Shown: piece by piece, positions 34,723 to 42,651 of the stretch
Position numbering within the stretch: the first letter of the stretch is position 1
Layout: the number at the start of each line of letters is the position of its first letter
NCBI RefSeq assembly: GCF_014055025.1
Contig: NZ_CP059571.1
Coordinates: 2,108,001 to 2,172,000 of the forward strand
Direction: 5' to 3'
Origin: Neisseria bacilliformis
GTDB lineage: Bacteria > Pseudomonadota > Gammaproteobacteria > Burkholderiales > Neisseriaceae
DNA: 64,000 nt
The notes under the pieces: generated by a model
Seen by the model: the letters and a program-made list of their open reading frames with translations, nothing else
What the model was told of the DNA's origin: nothing
Database searches by the model: none
Program-made: the position numbers and the translations under genes

Positions 34723-35519
34723 TGCGTGTCGTGCAGTTGTGCGCCGAGGCGGCGCAGGGTGTCGAGGGCGTATGTCCAGGCAGTGTCGATATAGGTGCAG
34801 GCTTCGCCTTCGGCTTTGAGGCCGAATTCGATGTGGGGGCGGGTGTGTTGTCCGTCGGGGGTGGTGCAGCCGACGCTGGGTAGGCTGTATGTGCGGATGC
34901 CGGGGTAGGTGTGTTCGATGTGTTCCATCAGTGGGGTGATGCGGGATTCGGGCAGGCCGTAAACGAGGATGGCGCGTTGGTCGGTTGGGACGCGGTGGAA
35001 GCTCTCGGCGTAGTGGGTGTGCAGCACCCATTCGGCCATGGGGTGCGCCATGACGGGGAAGCCGGGCAGGAAGTGGTGGTGCAGGAGGGTGAAGCCGGCG
35101 ATGCCGTTGTAGGGGTTGGGGATGATTTGCGCGCCTTGAGGGAAATCGGCCATGTGCAGGCGTTGGCGGTGTTCGGGGGAGTCGGTGGATTCGCCGCGTT
35201 TGCGGGTTACGGCTTCGATTAGGGCGGCGGCTTCGGGGTGGCGTTGGAGCGGGCATTTGGCGGCTTCGGCGGCGGCCTGGCGGGTGTGGTCGTCGGGTGT
35301 GGCGCCGATGCCGCCGGTTACGAAGGCGGGCAGGCCGTCTGAAAAGCTGCGTTCGAGCTGTTTGGCGAGCTGGGGGCGTTCATCGGGGAGGTATTGGACG
35401 CTGTTGAGGCGCAGGCCGTGTGTTTCGAGCAGGTTTTTGAAGTAGGGGAAGTGTTTGTCTTGGCGGCTGCCGTGGAGAATTTCGTCGCCGATGATGATGA
35501 GGTTGAAGTCGCGGGTCAT
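34710..35519 (-). CDS. Molybdopterin-binding (CinA/MoaB N-domain) protein
   Basis: A 269-residue protein with the MoCF-type fold found in MogA/MoaB and in the N-terminal half of CinA. It has the front FNLIIIGDEILHGSRQD and the substrate loop FVTGGIGATPDDHT. It lacks the nicotinamide-nucleotide amidase domain of full CinA, so it is the stand-alone type common in Neisseria. The role (nucleotide or cofactor repair) is uncertain. The C-terminus TQEAV and the stop are encoded by an uptake sequence. The start ATG at 35519 is plausible; upstream is non-coding. Confidence 0.8.
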   Translation of the reverse strand: MTRDFNLIIIGDEILHGSRQDKHFPYFKNLLETHGLRLNSVQYLPDERPQLAKQLERSFSDGLPAFVTGGIGATPDDHTRQAAAEAAKCPLQRHPEAAALIEAVTRKRGESTDSPEHRQRLHMADFPQGAQIIPNPYNGIAGFTLLHHHFLPGFPVMAHPMAEWVLHTHYAESFHRVPTDQRAILVYGLPESRITPLMEHIEHTYPGIRTYSLPSVGCTTPDGQHTRPHIEFGLKAEGEACTYIDTAWTYALDTLRRLGAQLHDTQEAV

Positions 35520-35609
35520 GTTGGTGGCCGTCTGAAATGGGTTGCGGCGGGCGGACGTCTGAAATGGGGTTTTGCTGTGTTTTCAGACGGTCTGCTTTGT
35601 CCGGTTTGT

Positions 35610-35639
35610 AAAAAAAGACTGCCGGAGCAGTCTTTTTTT
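35610..35639. terminator. Bidirectional terminator next to rpmE
   Basis: A run of A, the stem GACTGC/GCAGTC with loop CGGA, then a run of seven T. It is symmetric, so it works for rpmE on the minus strand. Confidence 0.85.
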
Positions 35640-35654
35640 GTTTCTCCGGCGGGT

Positions 35655-35873
35655 TTAGCTGCGTTTGAACAGTTTGCCGAATTTGCTGTTGAATTTGTCG
35701 ACGCGGCCGGTAGTATCGACGATTTTCTGGGTGCCGGTGTAGAAGGGGTGGCACTGGGAGCAGACTTCGATGGTGAAGTTGTCTTTTTCCATGGCGGACT
35801 GGGTAACGAATTGGTTGCCGCAGGAGCAGGTTACTTTGACTTCGTGGTAGTTGGGGTGGATGTTTTGTTTCAT
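35655..35873 (-). CDS. rpmE: 50S ribosomal protein L31
   Basis: L31 bridges the ribosomal subunits. The 72-residue product is the zinc-binding (C+) type. Cys16 and Cys18 (TCSCG) pair with Cys38 and Cys41 ([10 protein letters not shown]). It starts [15 protein letters not shown] at 35873; a longer in-frame extension to 35900 is not used. It has its own promoter and terminator. Zn-type L31 often serves as a zinc reserve when a C- paralogue exists; none is in the window. Confidence 0.96.
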   Translation of the reverse strand: MKQNIHPNYHEVKVTCSCGNQFVTQSAMEKDNFTIEVCSQCHPFYTGTQKIVDTTGRVDKFNSKFGKLFKRS

Positions 35874-35958
35874 GTGTTTGTCCTTTCGGGTGGCGGGCAT
35901 AGGGGTTGTGCCTATGCTTCAAAGAAACGGCGGCTTCGTGCCGTCGGGAAAGCGGCGG

Positions 35959-35987
35959 ATTATTGCGCAAATGCGTTGTTTTGGCAA
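35959..35987 (-). promoter_or_regulatory. Promoter of rpmE
   Basis: On the minus strand TTGCCA (35982-35987) and AATAAT (35959-35964) are 17 bases apart, 86 bases before the rpmE ATG. The leader of ~80 bases has no obvious riboregulator. Confidence 0.55.
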
Positions 35988-36067
35988 GTGAGGCCGTCTG
36001 AAAAATGCGGGGGCGGGTTTTAACTTCGTTGAAGCTGCGCTTTCAGACGGCCTGCGTTTAAAGGCAG

Positions 36068-36286
36068 TCAATAATGCGGCGGGATTTCGTCGCGCAGGCT
36101 GTATGTTTCTGCGCCGCCGTCCGTGCTTTTGTCCTGCATGCGGCGGTAGAGCAGCCTCAGCTGCGCCTGCTGCAAGTCGAGCGTTTCGCGCATTTTGGCG
36201 ATGGTGCCGTTAAGGTCGGCGATGGTGTCTTCCTGTAAGGCCGTCTGAATTTCCAATTCGGTGATGCGTTGTTCGAGTTCGTCCAT
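36068..36286 (-). CDS. slyX: SlyX family protein
   Basis: A 72-residue coiled-coil protein starting MDELEQRITELEIQTALQED, with the family end SLRDEIPPHY. The function of SlyX is unknown. Its ATG follows the stop of the antiporter gene with no space between, so it is co-translated with that gene. In many bacteria slyX lies near slyD; here slyD is ~2 kb away. Confidence 0.85.
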   Translation of the reverse strand: MDELEQRITELEIQTALQEDTIADLNGTIAKMRETLDLQQAQLRLLYRRMQDKSTDGGAETYSLRDEIPPHY

Positions 36287-37675
36287 TTACAGCACCATCG
36301 CGGCAATCCAGCCGGCAATCAGCAGCGGGATGTTGTAGTGGATGAAGGTGGGGACGACGGAGTCGCGGATGTGGTCGTGCTGGCCGTCGGCGTTCAGGCC
36401 CATGGTGGGGCCGAGGGTGGAGTCGGAGGCGGGCGAGCCGGCGTCGCCCAGCGCGCCGGCGGTGCCGACAATGGCGACGGTGGCCGGCGGCGAGAAGCCG
36501 AGGCTGATGCACAGGGGCACATAAATCGCGGTGATGATGGGCAGGGTGGAGAAGGAGGAGCCGATGCCCATGGTTACCAAAAGGCCGACAAACAGCATGG
36601 CGAAGGCGGCCATGCCTTTGCTGCCGCCGAACATTTTCATGCTGCCGTCCACCAGCGGCTGGATGTCGCCGGTGGCCTGCATCACGGCGGCGAAGCCCTG
36701 CGCGGCAATCATGATGAAGCCGACCATCGCCATCATGCGGATGCCCGCGCCGAACACGTCGTTGGCGTCGTGGCGTTTGACCACGCCCAGGGTCATGAAC
36801 ACGGCAAAGCCGAGCATCGCGCCCAAGAGCAGCGCGTCGTTGTAAACAAGCTGGATGGCGAAGCAGACGGCGATGGCCACGCCCGCCACCAGGCTGCGGT
36901 AAGACGAGGGTTCGGGCTGGTCGGCGGCGGCGCGGTTGTCGTCGGCATCGACCTGGTTGTCTTCATAAACGCGCGGTTTGCGGTAATGGACAAAGGCCAG
37001 CAGCAGCCCGGCCACCATGCCCAGCGCGGGAATCGCCATGGCTTCCATCACGTTGATGCCGTCCACGTTCATGCCCGAGGATTTGATGTTGCCCAGCAGG
37101 ATTTCGTTTAGGAAAATCGCGCCGAAGCCGTAGGGCAGGAACATATAGGTGGTTACCAGCCCGAAGGTAATGACGCAGGCAATCAGGCGGCGGTCGATTT
37201 TCAGGCGGTTGAACACCAGCAGCAGCGGCGGCACCACCATCGGGATAAAGGCGATATGGATGGGCACGACGTTCTGGCTCATGATGCCCATCGCCAACAA
37301 CAATATCAGCAGCGTCCACTTCACCGCGCCTGCGCCCGACGCGCTGTTTTGGTTCAGCCTGCGCACCACCGCGCCGGCAAGCTGCTGCGGCAGGCCGGAA
37401 TGGGTAATCGCCATGGCAAACGCGCCCAGCATGGCATAGGAGAGTGCAATCTTCGCCCCGCCCGACAGGCCGTTTTGAAACACGGTGATGATGCCCTGCC
37501 GCGATACGTTTCCGGCGGCGTCGGCCGTGTCGGCCAGCGGCATTCCCGCCAGCAGGCCGCCGGCAAACGCGCCCACAGTCAGGCTCAACACCACATGCAC
37601 CCGCGCCAGCGACAAGGCCAGCATGATGACGACGGCGGCCACCACGGCGTTCAGGTGTGCTGCGATAAAATCCAT
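36287..37675 (-). CDS. Na+/H+ antiporter family protein
   Basis: A 462-residue inner-membrane protein with about eleven to twelve membrane helices. It belongs to the family annotated Na+/H+ antiporter in Neisseria (NhaC-like, ion-transporter superfamily). The front is AVVAAVVIMLALSLARVHVV. Conserved glycine-rich loops include MGIGSSFSTLPIITAIYVPL and GTAGALGDAGSPASDSTLGP. A GTG at 37681 is in frame, but AAGGAG is correctly spaced only for the ATG at 37675. slyX follows directly. The transported ion is not proven by sequence. Confidence 0.82.
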   Translation of the reverse strand: MDFIAAHLNAVVAAVVIMLALSLARVHVVLSLTVGAFAGGLLAGMPLADTADAAGNVSRQGIITVFQNGLSGGAKIALSYAMLGAFAMAITHSGLPQQLAGAVVRRLNQNSASGAGAVKWTLLILLLAMGIMSQNVVPIHIAFIPMVVPPLLLVFNRLKIDRRLIACVITFGLVTTYMFLPYGFGAIFLNEILLGNIKSSGMNVDGINVMEAMAIPALGMVAGLLLAFVHYRKPRVYEDNQVDADDNRAAADQPEPSSYRSLVAGVAIAVCFAIQLVYNDALLLGAMLGFAVFMTLGVVKRHDANDVFGAGIRMMAMVGFIMIAAQGFAAVMQATGDIQPLVDGSMKMFGGSKGMAAFAMLFVGLLVTMGIGSSFSTLPIITAIYVPLCISLGFSPPATVAIVGTAGALGDAGSPASDSTLGPTMGLNADGQHDHIRDSVVPTFIHYNIPLLIAGWIAAMVL

Positions 37676-37901
37676 CTTCACTCCTTTGTTTTGCGGATTG
37701 GGAAAGCAAAAAGGCCGTCTGAAAAACGGTTTGGGGCGCGCGGGCGTTTGCGTGCGGCGTTTTCAGACGGAACCGGCATCCGGCGAAATCCGCTGTCGGC
37801 GGATTTCAGATTGTAAACATTTTGCGAATATTAACATATTGCCGCAGCCGCACCAACAATCCGCAACTTTGAAAAGCCACGGGATTCGTTCGGGCGACGT
37901 C

Positions 37902-38136
37902 GTTTCCGCGCGGGCGGGAATCCCCTGCGCCCTGCAATGTTTTGTTTGGCGGGACACGACGGAACGGCACGAAAATATCCGTCCCGCCGTTTGCGCGGCA
38001 GGCAGAAACCTCGGCAAACCTCGGGTGTTGCCAAACGGCGTCATTCCCGCGCGGGCGGGAATCTTGCCAGAATTTCAACAGTTTGTTTATTCGGAAATTA
38101 TTGAAATCCAACCAAGATTCCCGCCCGCGCGGGAAT
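37902..38136. repeat. dRS3 elements upstream of the antiporter gene
   Basis: A perfect inverted pair of 20-base dRS3 units lies at 38043-38062 (ATTCCCGCGCGGGCGGGAAT) and 38117-38136. An imperfect one is at about 37902-37921. The pair is flanked by CGTC and AATCTT arms as at 666-759. No gene lies in 37676-38311; a mutated DUS is near 38220. Confidence 0.8.
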
Positions 38137-38264
38137 GACGGCTTTTATGAAGTACCAGGCTTAGCAAAGTTTCTGCCCGCAGTGCGAACGGCAGAACGGG
38201 AGCGCGGCGGACGGTGTTTTCAGACAGCCTCATGCGGCAAAACGGCACGGCCGCAAACGAAACA

Positions 38265-38295
38265 GCCTCCCGCAGGCGTGTGGCTGGCGGGAGGC
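38265..38295 (-). terminator. Terminator of rpmB-rpmG
   Basis: GCCTCCCGC pairs with GCGGGAGGC; on the minus strand this follows the rpmG stop by about 16 bases and a T-rich stretch comes after. It is not built from uptake sequences. Confidence 0.7.
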
Positions 38296-38311
38296 GGCGG
38301 CAGAAACCGGA

Positions 38312-38467
38312 TTATTTCAATTTGGTTTCTTTATAGATAACGTGTTTGCGGGCAACGGGATCGAATTTTTTGATTTCCAGTTTGCCGGGCATGGTGCGTT
38401 TGTTTTTGGTGGTGGTGTAGAAATGACCGGTACCCGCACTCGATTCCAGTTTGATTTTGTCGCGCAT
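38312..38467 (-). CDS. rpmG: 50S ribosomal protein L33
   Basis: The 51-residue product starts [20 protein letters not shown] and ends [10 protein letters not shown], the typical L33 pattern of the zinc-free type (no CxxC pairs). It is preceded by rpmB 30 bases upstream on the same strand, the conserved rpmB-rpmG order. Confidence 0.95.
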   Translation of the reverse strand: MRDKIKLESSAGTGHFYTTTKNKRTMPGKLEIKKFDPVARKHVIYKETKLK

Positions 38468-38497
38468 TGCTTAATTCCTTATCGAAAATCGTGAAAA

Positions 38498-38731
38498 TCA
38501 GGCTTCGCCGCGCGCGCGCAAATCGGCCAGAACGGCGTCGATGCCCAGTTTGTCGATAGTGCGCAGGCCGGCGTTGGATACGCGCAGACGCACCCAGCGG
38601 TTTTCGCTTTCAACCCAAAAACGGCGTGTTTGCAAGTTAGGCAAAAAACGGCGTTTGGTTTTATTGTTGGCATGCGACACGTTGTTCCCGCTCATCGGGC
38701 GTTTTCCGGTCACTTTACAAACTCGTGCCAT
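38498..38731 (-). CDS. rpmB: 50S ribosomal protein L28
   Basis: The 77-residue product starts [20 protein letters not shown] and contains [16 protein letters not shown], characteristic of L28. A promoter precedes it. It is the first gene of the L28-L33 operon. Confidence 0.96.
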   Translation of the reverse strand: MARVCKVTGKRPMSGNNVSHANNKTKRRFLPNLQTRRFWVESENRWVRLRVSNAGLRTIDKLGIDAVLADLRARGEA

Positions 38732-38767
38732 GGTTGGACTCCAAACTTCTGAAAAAATAAAACGCGG

Positions 38768-38797
38768 TTTATACCACGAATCCGCCCGCCGCTTCAA
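38768..38797 (-). promoter_or_regulatory. Promoter of rpmB-rpmG
   Basis: On the minus strand TTGAAG (38792-38797) and TATAAA (38768-38773) are 18 bases apart, 37 bases before the rpmB ATG. Confidence 0.6.
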
Positions 38798-38882
38798 GCC
38801 CGCGTTTGCCTGCGCGGTGCAATCTGTCTGCCAAACCGCTGAAAATGTGGCTTTTTGCCAACCGCCCTGCCCTACCCGCTTT

Positions 38883-39629
38883 TCAGACGGACTCTGCCCG
38901 GTTTGCCAGCGGCCGGATTTCGCAGCCCGCTTCGGACACGGCAAGATAGCCGCCGCGCCCGTCGTGCCAGTCGGGCAGCACGTAGCGTTTGACTTCGCGG
39001 CCGGCGAAGCTGTGGCTGTGGATGGCGGGGCGGTGGGTGTGGCCGTGAATGAGGGCGTCGGCCTCTGGGTGGCGCGCGAGGGCGGCCTGCACGCCGCTTT
39101 CGCTGACGTCGGAGACGGCACTAAGGCCGGTTTCGCGTTTGCGGCGGCGGCTGGCGGCGCGCATGTCGGCGGCGATTTTCCTGCGCCATTTCTGCGGCAG
39201 CGACAGCAGGATTTTCTGCACGGCCCTGTTGCGCATGATGCGGCGGAAGCGTTGGTAGGCGGTGTCGGCGGTGCACATTTCGTCGCCGTGCGAAATCAGG
39301 TAGGTTTGGCCGTAGAGGCTGATTTGGCGCACTTCGGGCAGCAGGGTCATGCCCGCCTGCGCGGCGTAGCGGCGGCCGAGCAGGAAGTCGCGGTTGCCGC
39401 AGATGAAGTACACGGGGGCATGGGCGGAAAAGGCTTTGAGCCGCGCCGCCGCGTCGCGTGCCGCCGCGTCGGGCATGTCGTCGCCCAGCCAGGCTTCAAA
39501 GAGGTCGCCCAAGATATAAAGCGCGTCGGTGTTTTCCCGCCAGAGGTTTAGGGCTTGGGCGAACAGGCGGTTGAGGTCGGGGGTGTCGTCGGAGAGGTGG
39601 AGGTCGGCGATGAAGACGGTTTGGCGCAT
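38883..39629 (-). CDS. lpxH: UDP-2,3-diacylglucosamine diphosphatase
   Basis: LpxH cleaves UDP-2,3-diacylglucosamine to lipid X in lipid A synthesis. The 248-residue enzyme shows the metal-binding calcineurin-type motifs in order: [31 protein letters not shown] and HGHTHRP. The ATG at 39629 gives [14 protein letters not shown]; the longer frame is dropped. The end overlaps an incomplete DUS. It acts just before LpxB, whose gene lies ~3 kb away on the other strand. Confidence 0.93.
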   Translation of the reverse strand: MRQTVFIADLHLSDDTPDLNRLFAQALNLWRENTDALYILGDLFEAWLGDDMPDAAARDAAARLKAFSAHAPVYFICGNRDFLLGRRYAAQAGMTLLPEVRQISLYGQTYLISHGDEMCTADTAYQRFRRIMRNRAVQKILLSLPQKWRRKIAADMRAASRRRKRETGLSAVSDVSESGVQAALARHPEADALIHGHTHRPAIHSHSFAGREVKRYVLPDWHDGRGGYLAVSEAGCEIRPLANRAESV

Positions 39630-39704
39630 GGCAGTCGGGCGGGGAAGGCGGGCGGCGATTATACCCGCCATCGGCGGCCGTCTGAAAACGGGGGCAGACG
39701 TGAT

Positions 39705-39732
39705 TTGACAGGCGCGGTTTTATCGGTATAAT
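39705..39732 (+). promoter_or_regulatory. Consensus promoter of a candidate small RNA
   Basis: TTGACA (39705-39710) and TATAAT (39727-39732), both perfect consensus, are 16 bases apart. It points away from lpxH and into a gene-free stretch that ends in a strong terminator. Confidence 0.75.
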
Positions 39733-39740
39733 CCGGCCTC

Positions 39741-39807
39741 ACATTTCATCGTAAATTCCTTTCTTAATTAATCGCCCGCAAAATTTTGTGTTTTGCGGGA
39801 TTTTTTT
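39741..39807 (+). ncRNA. Candidate ~67-nt small RNA between lpxH and ruvC
   Basis: Predicted transcript from about 39739-39741 to the T run at 39801-39807. The first ~30 bases are unstructured and pyrimidine-rich, with ATTCCTTTCTTAAT (39755-39768). They end in a perfect terminator stem CCCGCAAAA/TTTTGCGGG (39775-39799) plus seven T. There is no open reading frame. The pyrimidine patch could pair with Shine-Dalgarno sequences (AAGAAAGGAAT). It is on the plus strand, while ruvC and lpxH are on the minus strand and do not overlap it. I cannot assign it to a named neisserial sRNA. Promoter and terminator are seen; that it is made, and what it does, is inference. Confidence 0.65.
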
Positions 39808-39824
39808 GTCCGGTTGGCGAGCAT

Positions 39825-39859
39825 GAGGCCGTCTGAAAGCTGCGCTTTCAGACGGCCTT
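39825..39859. terminator. Extended inverted DUS pair downstream of ruvC
   Basis: GAGGCCGTCTGAAAGC pairs with GCGCTTTCAGACGGCC; a T run follows on the plus strand. On the minus strand it lies ~50 bases after the ruvC stop. Confidence 0.75.
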
Positions 39860-39907
39860 TTTTTGTTGCACGGCAGCGGGCGCATGCCGTTTATGTCTTC
39901 CTGTTTG

Positions 39908-40447
39908 CTATTTGAAACGCCCGCCTTTGATTTGCAGGCCGTCGGGGTTGAGGCGGGCGGCGAGGCTGTTGTTGCGCAGGGCGTGGGTGAGGGCGGTGGC
40001 GAGGCCGTCGGCAGCGTCGGGCTGGGGGGTGCCGGAGAGGCGCAGCATGCGCACCACCATGTGCTGCACTTGTTCTTTGGCGGCTTTGCCCTGGCCGACG
40101 ACGGCCTGTTTGACTTGCAGGGCGGTGTATTCGTACACGGGCAGGCCGCGCATGACGAGGGCGGCGACGGCCGCGCCGCGCGCCTGGCCGAGCATGAGGG
40201 TGGAGGCGGGGTTGGCGTTGACAAACACTTTTTCCACGGCGGCCTGCTGCGGGCGGTAGCAGTCGATGATTTCGGCGAGGTTTTCCACGATGACGCCGAT
40301 GCGGCCGGCCAGTTCGTCGCCGGCGATGGTTTTGATGCAGCCGGAGGCGACATAGTGGTGTTCGCGGCCGATAAGGTCGATGATGCCGAAGCCGGTGGTG
40401 CGGCTGCCGGGGTCGATGCCGAGGATGCGCAGGGGTTTGTTATTCAT
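39908..40447 (-). CDS. ruvC: Holliday junction resolvase RuvC
   Basis: RuvC cuts four-way DNA junctions with RuvAB. The 179-residue enzyme has its four acidic residues: Asp12 ([12 protein letters not shown]), Glu72 (VEKVFVN), Asp144 and Asp147 ([10 protein letters not shown]). The ATG at 40447 lies inside the end of the GIY-YIG gene (8-base overlap), so the two are translationally coupled. The longer frame upstream is that gene in another frame. Confidence 0.96.
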   Translation of the reverse strand: MNNKPLRILGIDPGSRTTGFGIIDLIGREHHYVASGCIKTIAGDELAGRIGVIVENLAEIIDCYRPQQAAVEKVFVNANPASTLMLGQARGAAVAALVMRGLPVYEYTALQVKQAVVGQGKAAKEQVQHMVVRMLRLSGTPQPDAADGLATALTHALRNNSLAARLNPDGLQIKGGRFK

Positions 40448-40745
40448 TTGGTTTTTCCGTACCGACCAACGGGGCGGCGGTGTGCCAGAGCGCGGTTTTT
40501 GCGCTTTTGGGCAGGCGTTTGATGGCGGCTTCGCGTTTTTGTGCCGCGCTTTTGGTAAGGCCGCTGTCGGTGAGGCGCATTTCTTCGGGTTTGTGCATGC
40601 GGGTGTAGCGCGCGCCGCGTCCGGCGAGGTGGGCGGCGTAGCGTTGCGCGGGGCGGTTGCTGATGCCGCAATAGAGTGCGCCGTTTGCACAGCGGACGAG
40701 GTAGACGCTCCACGTGCCGTCGGCATCGGGCGGGGTTTGGGTCAT
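40440..40745 (-). CDS. GIY-YIG nuclease family protein
   Basis: A 101-residue protein of the YhbQ type (UPF0213). The GIY-YIG motif is present as [19 protein letters not shown], with the family arginine in [15 protein letters not shown]. Such small proteins are assumed to act on DNA; YhbQ-type activity is not well known. It overlaps and precedes ruvC, which supports a link to recombination or repair. Confidence 0.85.
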   Translation of the reverse strand: MTQTPPDADGTWSVYLVRCANGALYCGISNRPAQRYAAHLAGRGARYTRMHKPEEMRLTDSGLTKSAAQKREAAIKRLPKSAKTALWHTAAPLVGTEKPNE

Positions 40746-40837
40746 TTGAGGCCGTCTGAAAAAGCAAAGAGGCCGTCTGAAAAGGGCAGACCCGTTTCAG
40801 GCGTACCGAAGCGGGGTTTTCAGACGGCCTCTGCGGT

Positions 40838-41269
40838 TTATTTGATGCGGTTGGCCGGCAGGGGGACGACGCGGCCGTCGGTGAGGGCAAACCACCAGTA
40901 GCCGGTGCGGCCGGCTTCGCTGGCGTGGTCGACGCGGCAGAAGGCGAAGGCTTTGTTGTTGATGCAGCCGAAGTTGTGCGGCTGCCAGCTTGCGGGCAGG
41001 TGTTTTTTCCATTTGTCCACGTCAGCTTTGGACGAAACGACAAGGCGGCACTCGCCCGTGCCTCTGCATACGGGCTGCCATTGGCCGCCGGCTTCGCGCC
41101 CGTTCATAATCCATTGCGATCCTTGCAGGGCAAACTGCATCTGCATGGGGGTGGGGTTTTCGTTTTGGTCGAGCAGGACGTAGTCGCCCTGGTCGGCGGC
41201 GGTGAGGGGGGCGGCGGCAAGCTGCGCGGCGGCGGCGAGGGCGAGGAGTGCTGCGGCGGTTTTTTTCAT
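40838..41269 (-). CDS. Secreted protein with four cysteines, unknown function
   Basis: A 143-residue exported protein: a signal peptide MKKTAAALLALAAAAQLAAA, then a compact domain with two cysteine pairs (VCRGTGEC and GCINNKAFAFC) that could form disulfides. Aromatic residues cluster near the end (TGYWWFALTDGRV). I do not recognise the family; similar secreted proteins of this size exist in Neisseria. It is flanked by DUS hairpins, so it forms a single-gene unit. Confidence 0.6.
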   Translation of the reverse strand: MKKTAAALLALAAAAQLAAAPLTAADQGDYVLLDQNENPTPMQMQFALQGSQWIMNGREAGGQWQPVCRGTGECRLVVSSKADVDKWKKHLPASWQPHNFGCINNKAFAFCRVDHASEAGRTGYWWFALTDGRVVPLPANRIK

Positions 41270-41307
41270 ACGGGTTTCCTTTCTGCTTTGCAGGTTGGTG
41301 GAACGTT

Positions 41308-41351
41308 GAGGCCGTCTGAAAACACGTTATCCGCCGTTTTCAGACGGCCTC
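41308..41351 (-). terminator. Inverted DUS pair after prfB
   Basis: GAGGCCGTCTGAAAAC and its complement, directly beyond the prfB stop on the minus strand (9 bases). Confidence 0.75.
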
Positions 41352-41359
41352 GAAGGGCA

Positions 41360-42463
41360 TTATACGCCCTGTTTCAAACTGGCTTCGATGAAGCCGTCCA
41401 AGTCGCCGTCGAGCACGGCTTTGGTATTGCCGACTTCATAGCCGGTACGCAGGTCTTTGATGCGCGAGGAATCGAGCACATAAGAGCGGATTTGGCTGCC
41501 CCAGCCGACATCGGCCTTGCCTTCTTCGAGGGCTTGTTTTTCTTCGTTGCGCTTGCGCATTTCCAGCTCGAACAGTTTGGAACGCAGCATTTCCATCACG
41601 ATGCGGCGGTTTTCGTGCTGCGAACGGCTGGATTGCGACTGGACGACGATGCCGGTGGGAATGTGGGTGATGCGCACGGCGGAGTCGGTTTTGTTGATGT
41701 GCTGGCCGCCCGCGCCGGATGCGCGGTAGGTGTCGGTGCGCAAATCGGCGGGGTTGATTTCGATCTCGAAGCTGTCGTCCACTTCGGGATACACGAACAC
41801 GGAGGCGAACGAGGTGTGGCGTTTGTTGTTGGAATCGAAGGGCGAGTAGCGCACCAGGCGGTGCACGCCGGTTTCGGTGCGCAACAGGCCGTAGGCGTAT
41901 TCGCCTTCCACGCGCAGGGTGGCGCGGTTGATGCCGGCGATTTCGCCGTCGTCTTCTTCGATGATTTCGAGTTTGAAGCCCTTGCGCTCGGCGTAGCGGC
42001 TGTACATGCGGAACAGCATGCCCGCCCAGTCTTCGGCTTCGGTGCCGCCTGCGCCTGCGGTGATGTCCACAAAGCAGTTGTTGTGGTCGGCGGGCTGGTT
42101 GAACATGCGCTTGAATTCGAGGCCGGCCATTTGGCTTTCGAGTTCGGCCACGTCGCTTTCGATGGCGGCGAAACCGTCTTCGTCGTTTTCTTCGACCGCC
42201 ATTTCAATCAGCATGCGGTTGTCTTCGATGCCGCCGCCGATGTTGTCCAGCGTGAGCACCACGCCTTCGAGCAGCTTGCGCTCTTTGCCGATTTCCTGGG
42301 CGCGTTTGGGGTCGTTCCACAATTCCGGATCTTCGGAGAGGCCGATTACTTCCTCCAAACGTTCTTTTTTGCCCTGATAGTCCATATAGCTGCGGATGGC
42401 CGCGCTGCGCTGTTCGAGGTCGTTCAGATGGTTGTTTAACTGGTTGATGCGTTCGGCTTCCAT
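41360..42463 (-). CDS. prfB: Peptide chain release factor 2
   Basis: RF2 ends translation at UGA and UAA. The 367-residue protein has the stop-recognition motif SPF ([14 protein letters not shown]) and the catalytic GGQ ([14 protein letters not shown], about residue 252). The frame is continuous from ATG 42463. At the place where most bacterial prfB genes carry the in-frame UGA frameshift site, the protein reads [15 protein letters not shown] with ordinary codons. The self-regulating frameshift is therefore absent. Confidence 0.96.
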   Translation of the reverse strand: MEAERINQLNNHLNDLEQRSAAIRSYMDYQGKKERLEEVIGLSEDPELWNDPKRAQEIGKERKLLEGVVLTLDNIGGGIEDNRMLIEMAVEENDEDGFAAIESDVAELESQMAGLEFKRMFNQPADHNNCFVDITAGAGGTEAEDWAGMLFRMYSRYAERKGFKLEIIEEDDGEIAGINRATLRVEGEYAYGLLRTETGVHRLVRYSPFDSNNKRHTSFASVFVYPEVDDSFEIEINPADLRTDTYRASGAGGQHINKTDSAVRITHIPTGIVVQSQSSRSQHENRRIVMEMLRSKLFELEMRKRNEEKQALEEGKADVGWGSQIRSYVLDSSRIKDLRTGYEVGNTKAVLDGDLDGFIEASLKQGV

Positions 42464-42553
42464 AGTGGTTCTGCTGTGGGTTCTATTGTTGAAATAAGGG
42501 GCGCATTTTAAAGGATTTCGCCCCGCCTTGCCATTTGAGGCCGTCTGAAAGCC

Positions 42554-42592
42554 TTTCAGAAACGTCATCCCCGCGCAGGCGGAGACGGCTTC
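42554..42592. repeat. Uptake sequence split by a 25-base dRS3-like hairpin
   Basis: TTTCAG (to 42559) and ACGGCTTC (from 42585) enclose AAACGTCATCCCCGCGCAGG plus CGGAG (42560-42584). The intact partner DUS lies just upstream at about 42539. Confidence 0.75.
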
Positions 42593-42651
42593 AAACGCGG
42601 TTTTCCAGTACAATGCGCCGCTTTACAAAAACAAACCCTTTGGCCAAACAC

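Noticed and set aside
39739-39770. Nine-codon reading frame on the minus strand opposite the sRNA candidate, with AAGAAAGGA before its ATG
   Set aside because: No promoter on that strand, and the ribosome-like site is simply the complement of the sRNA pyrimidine patch.
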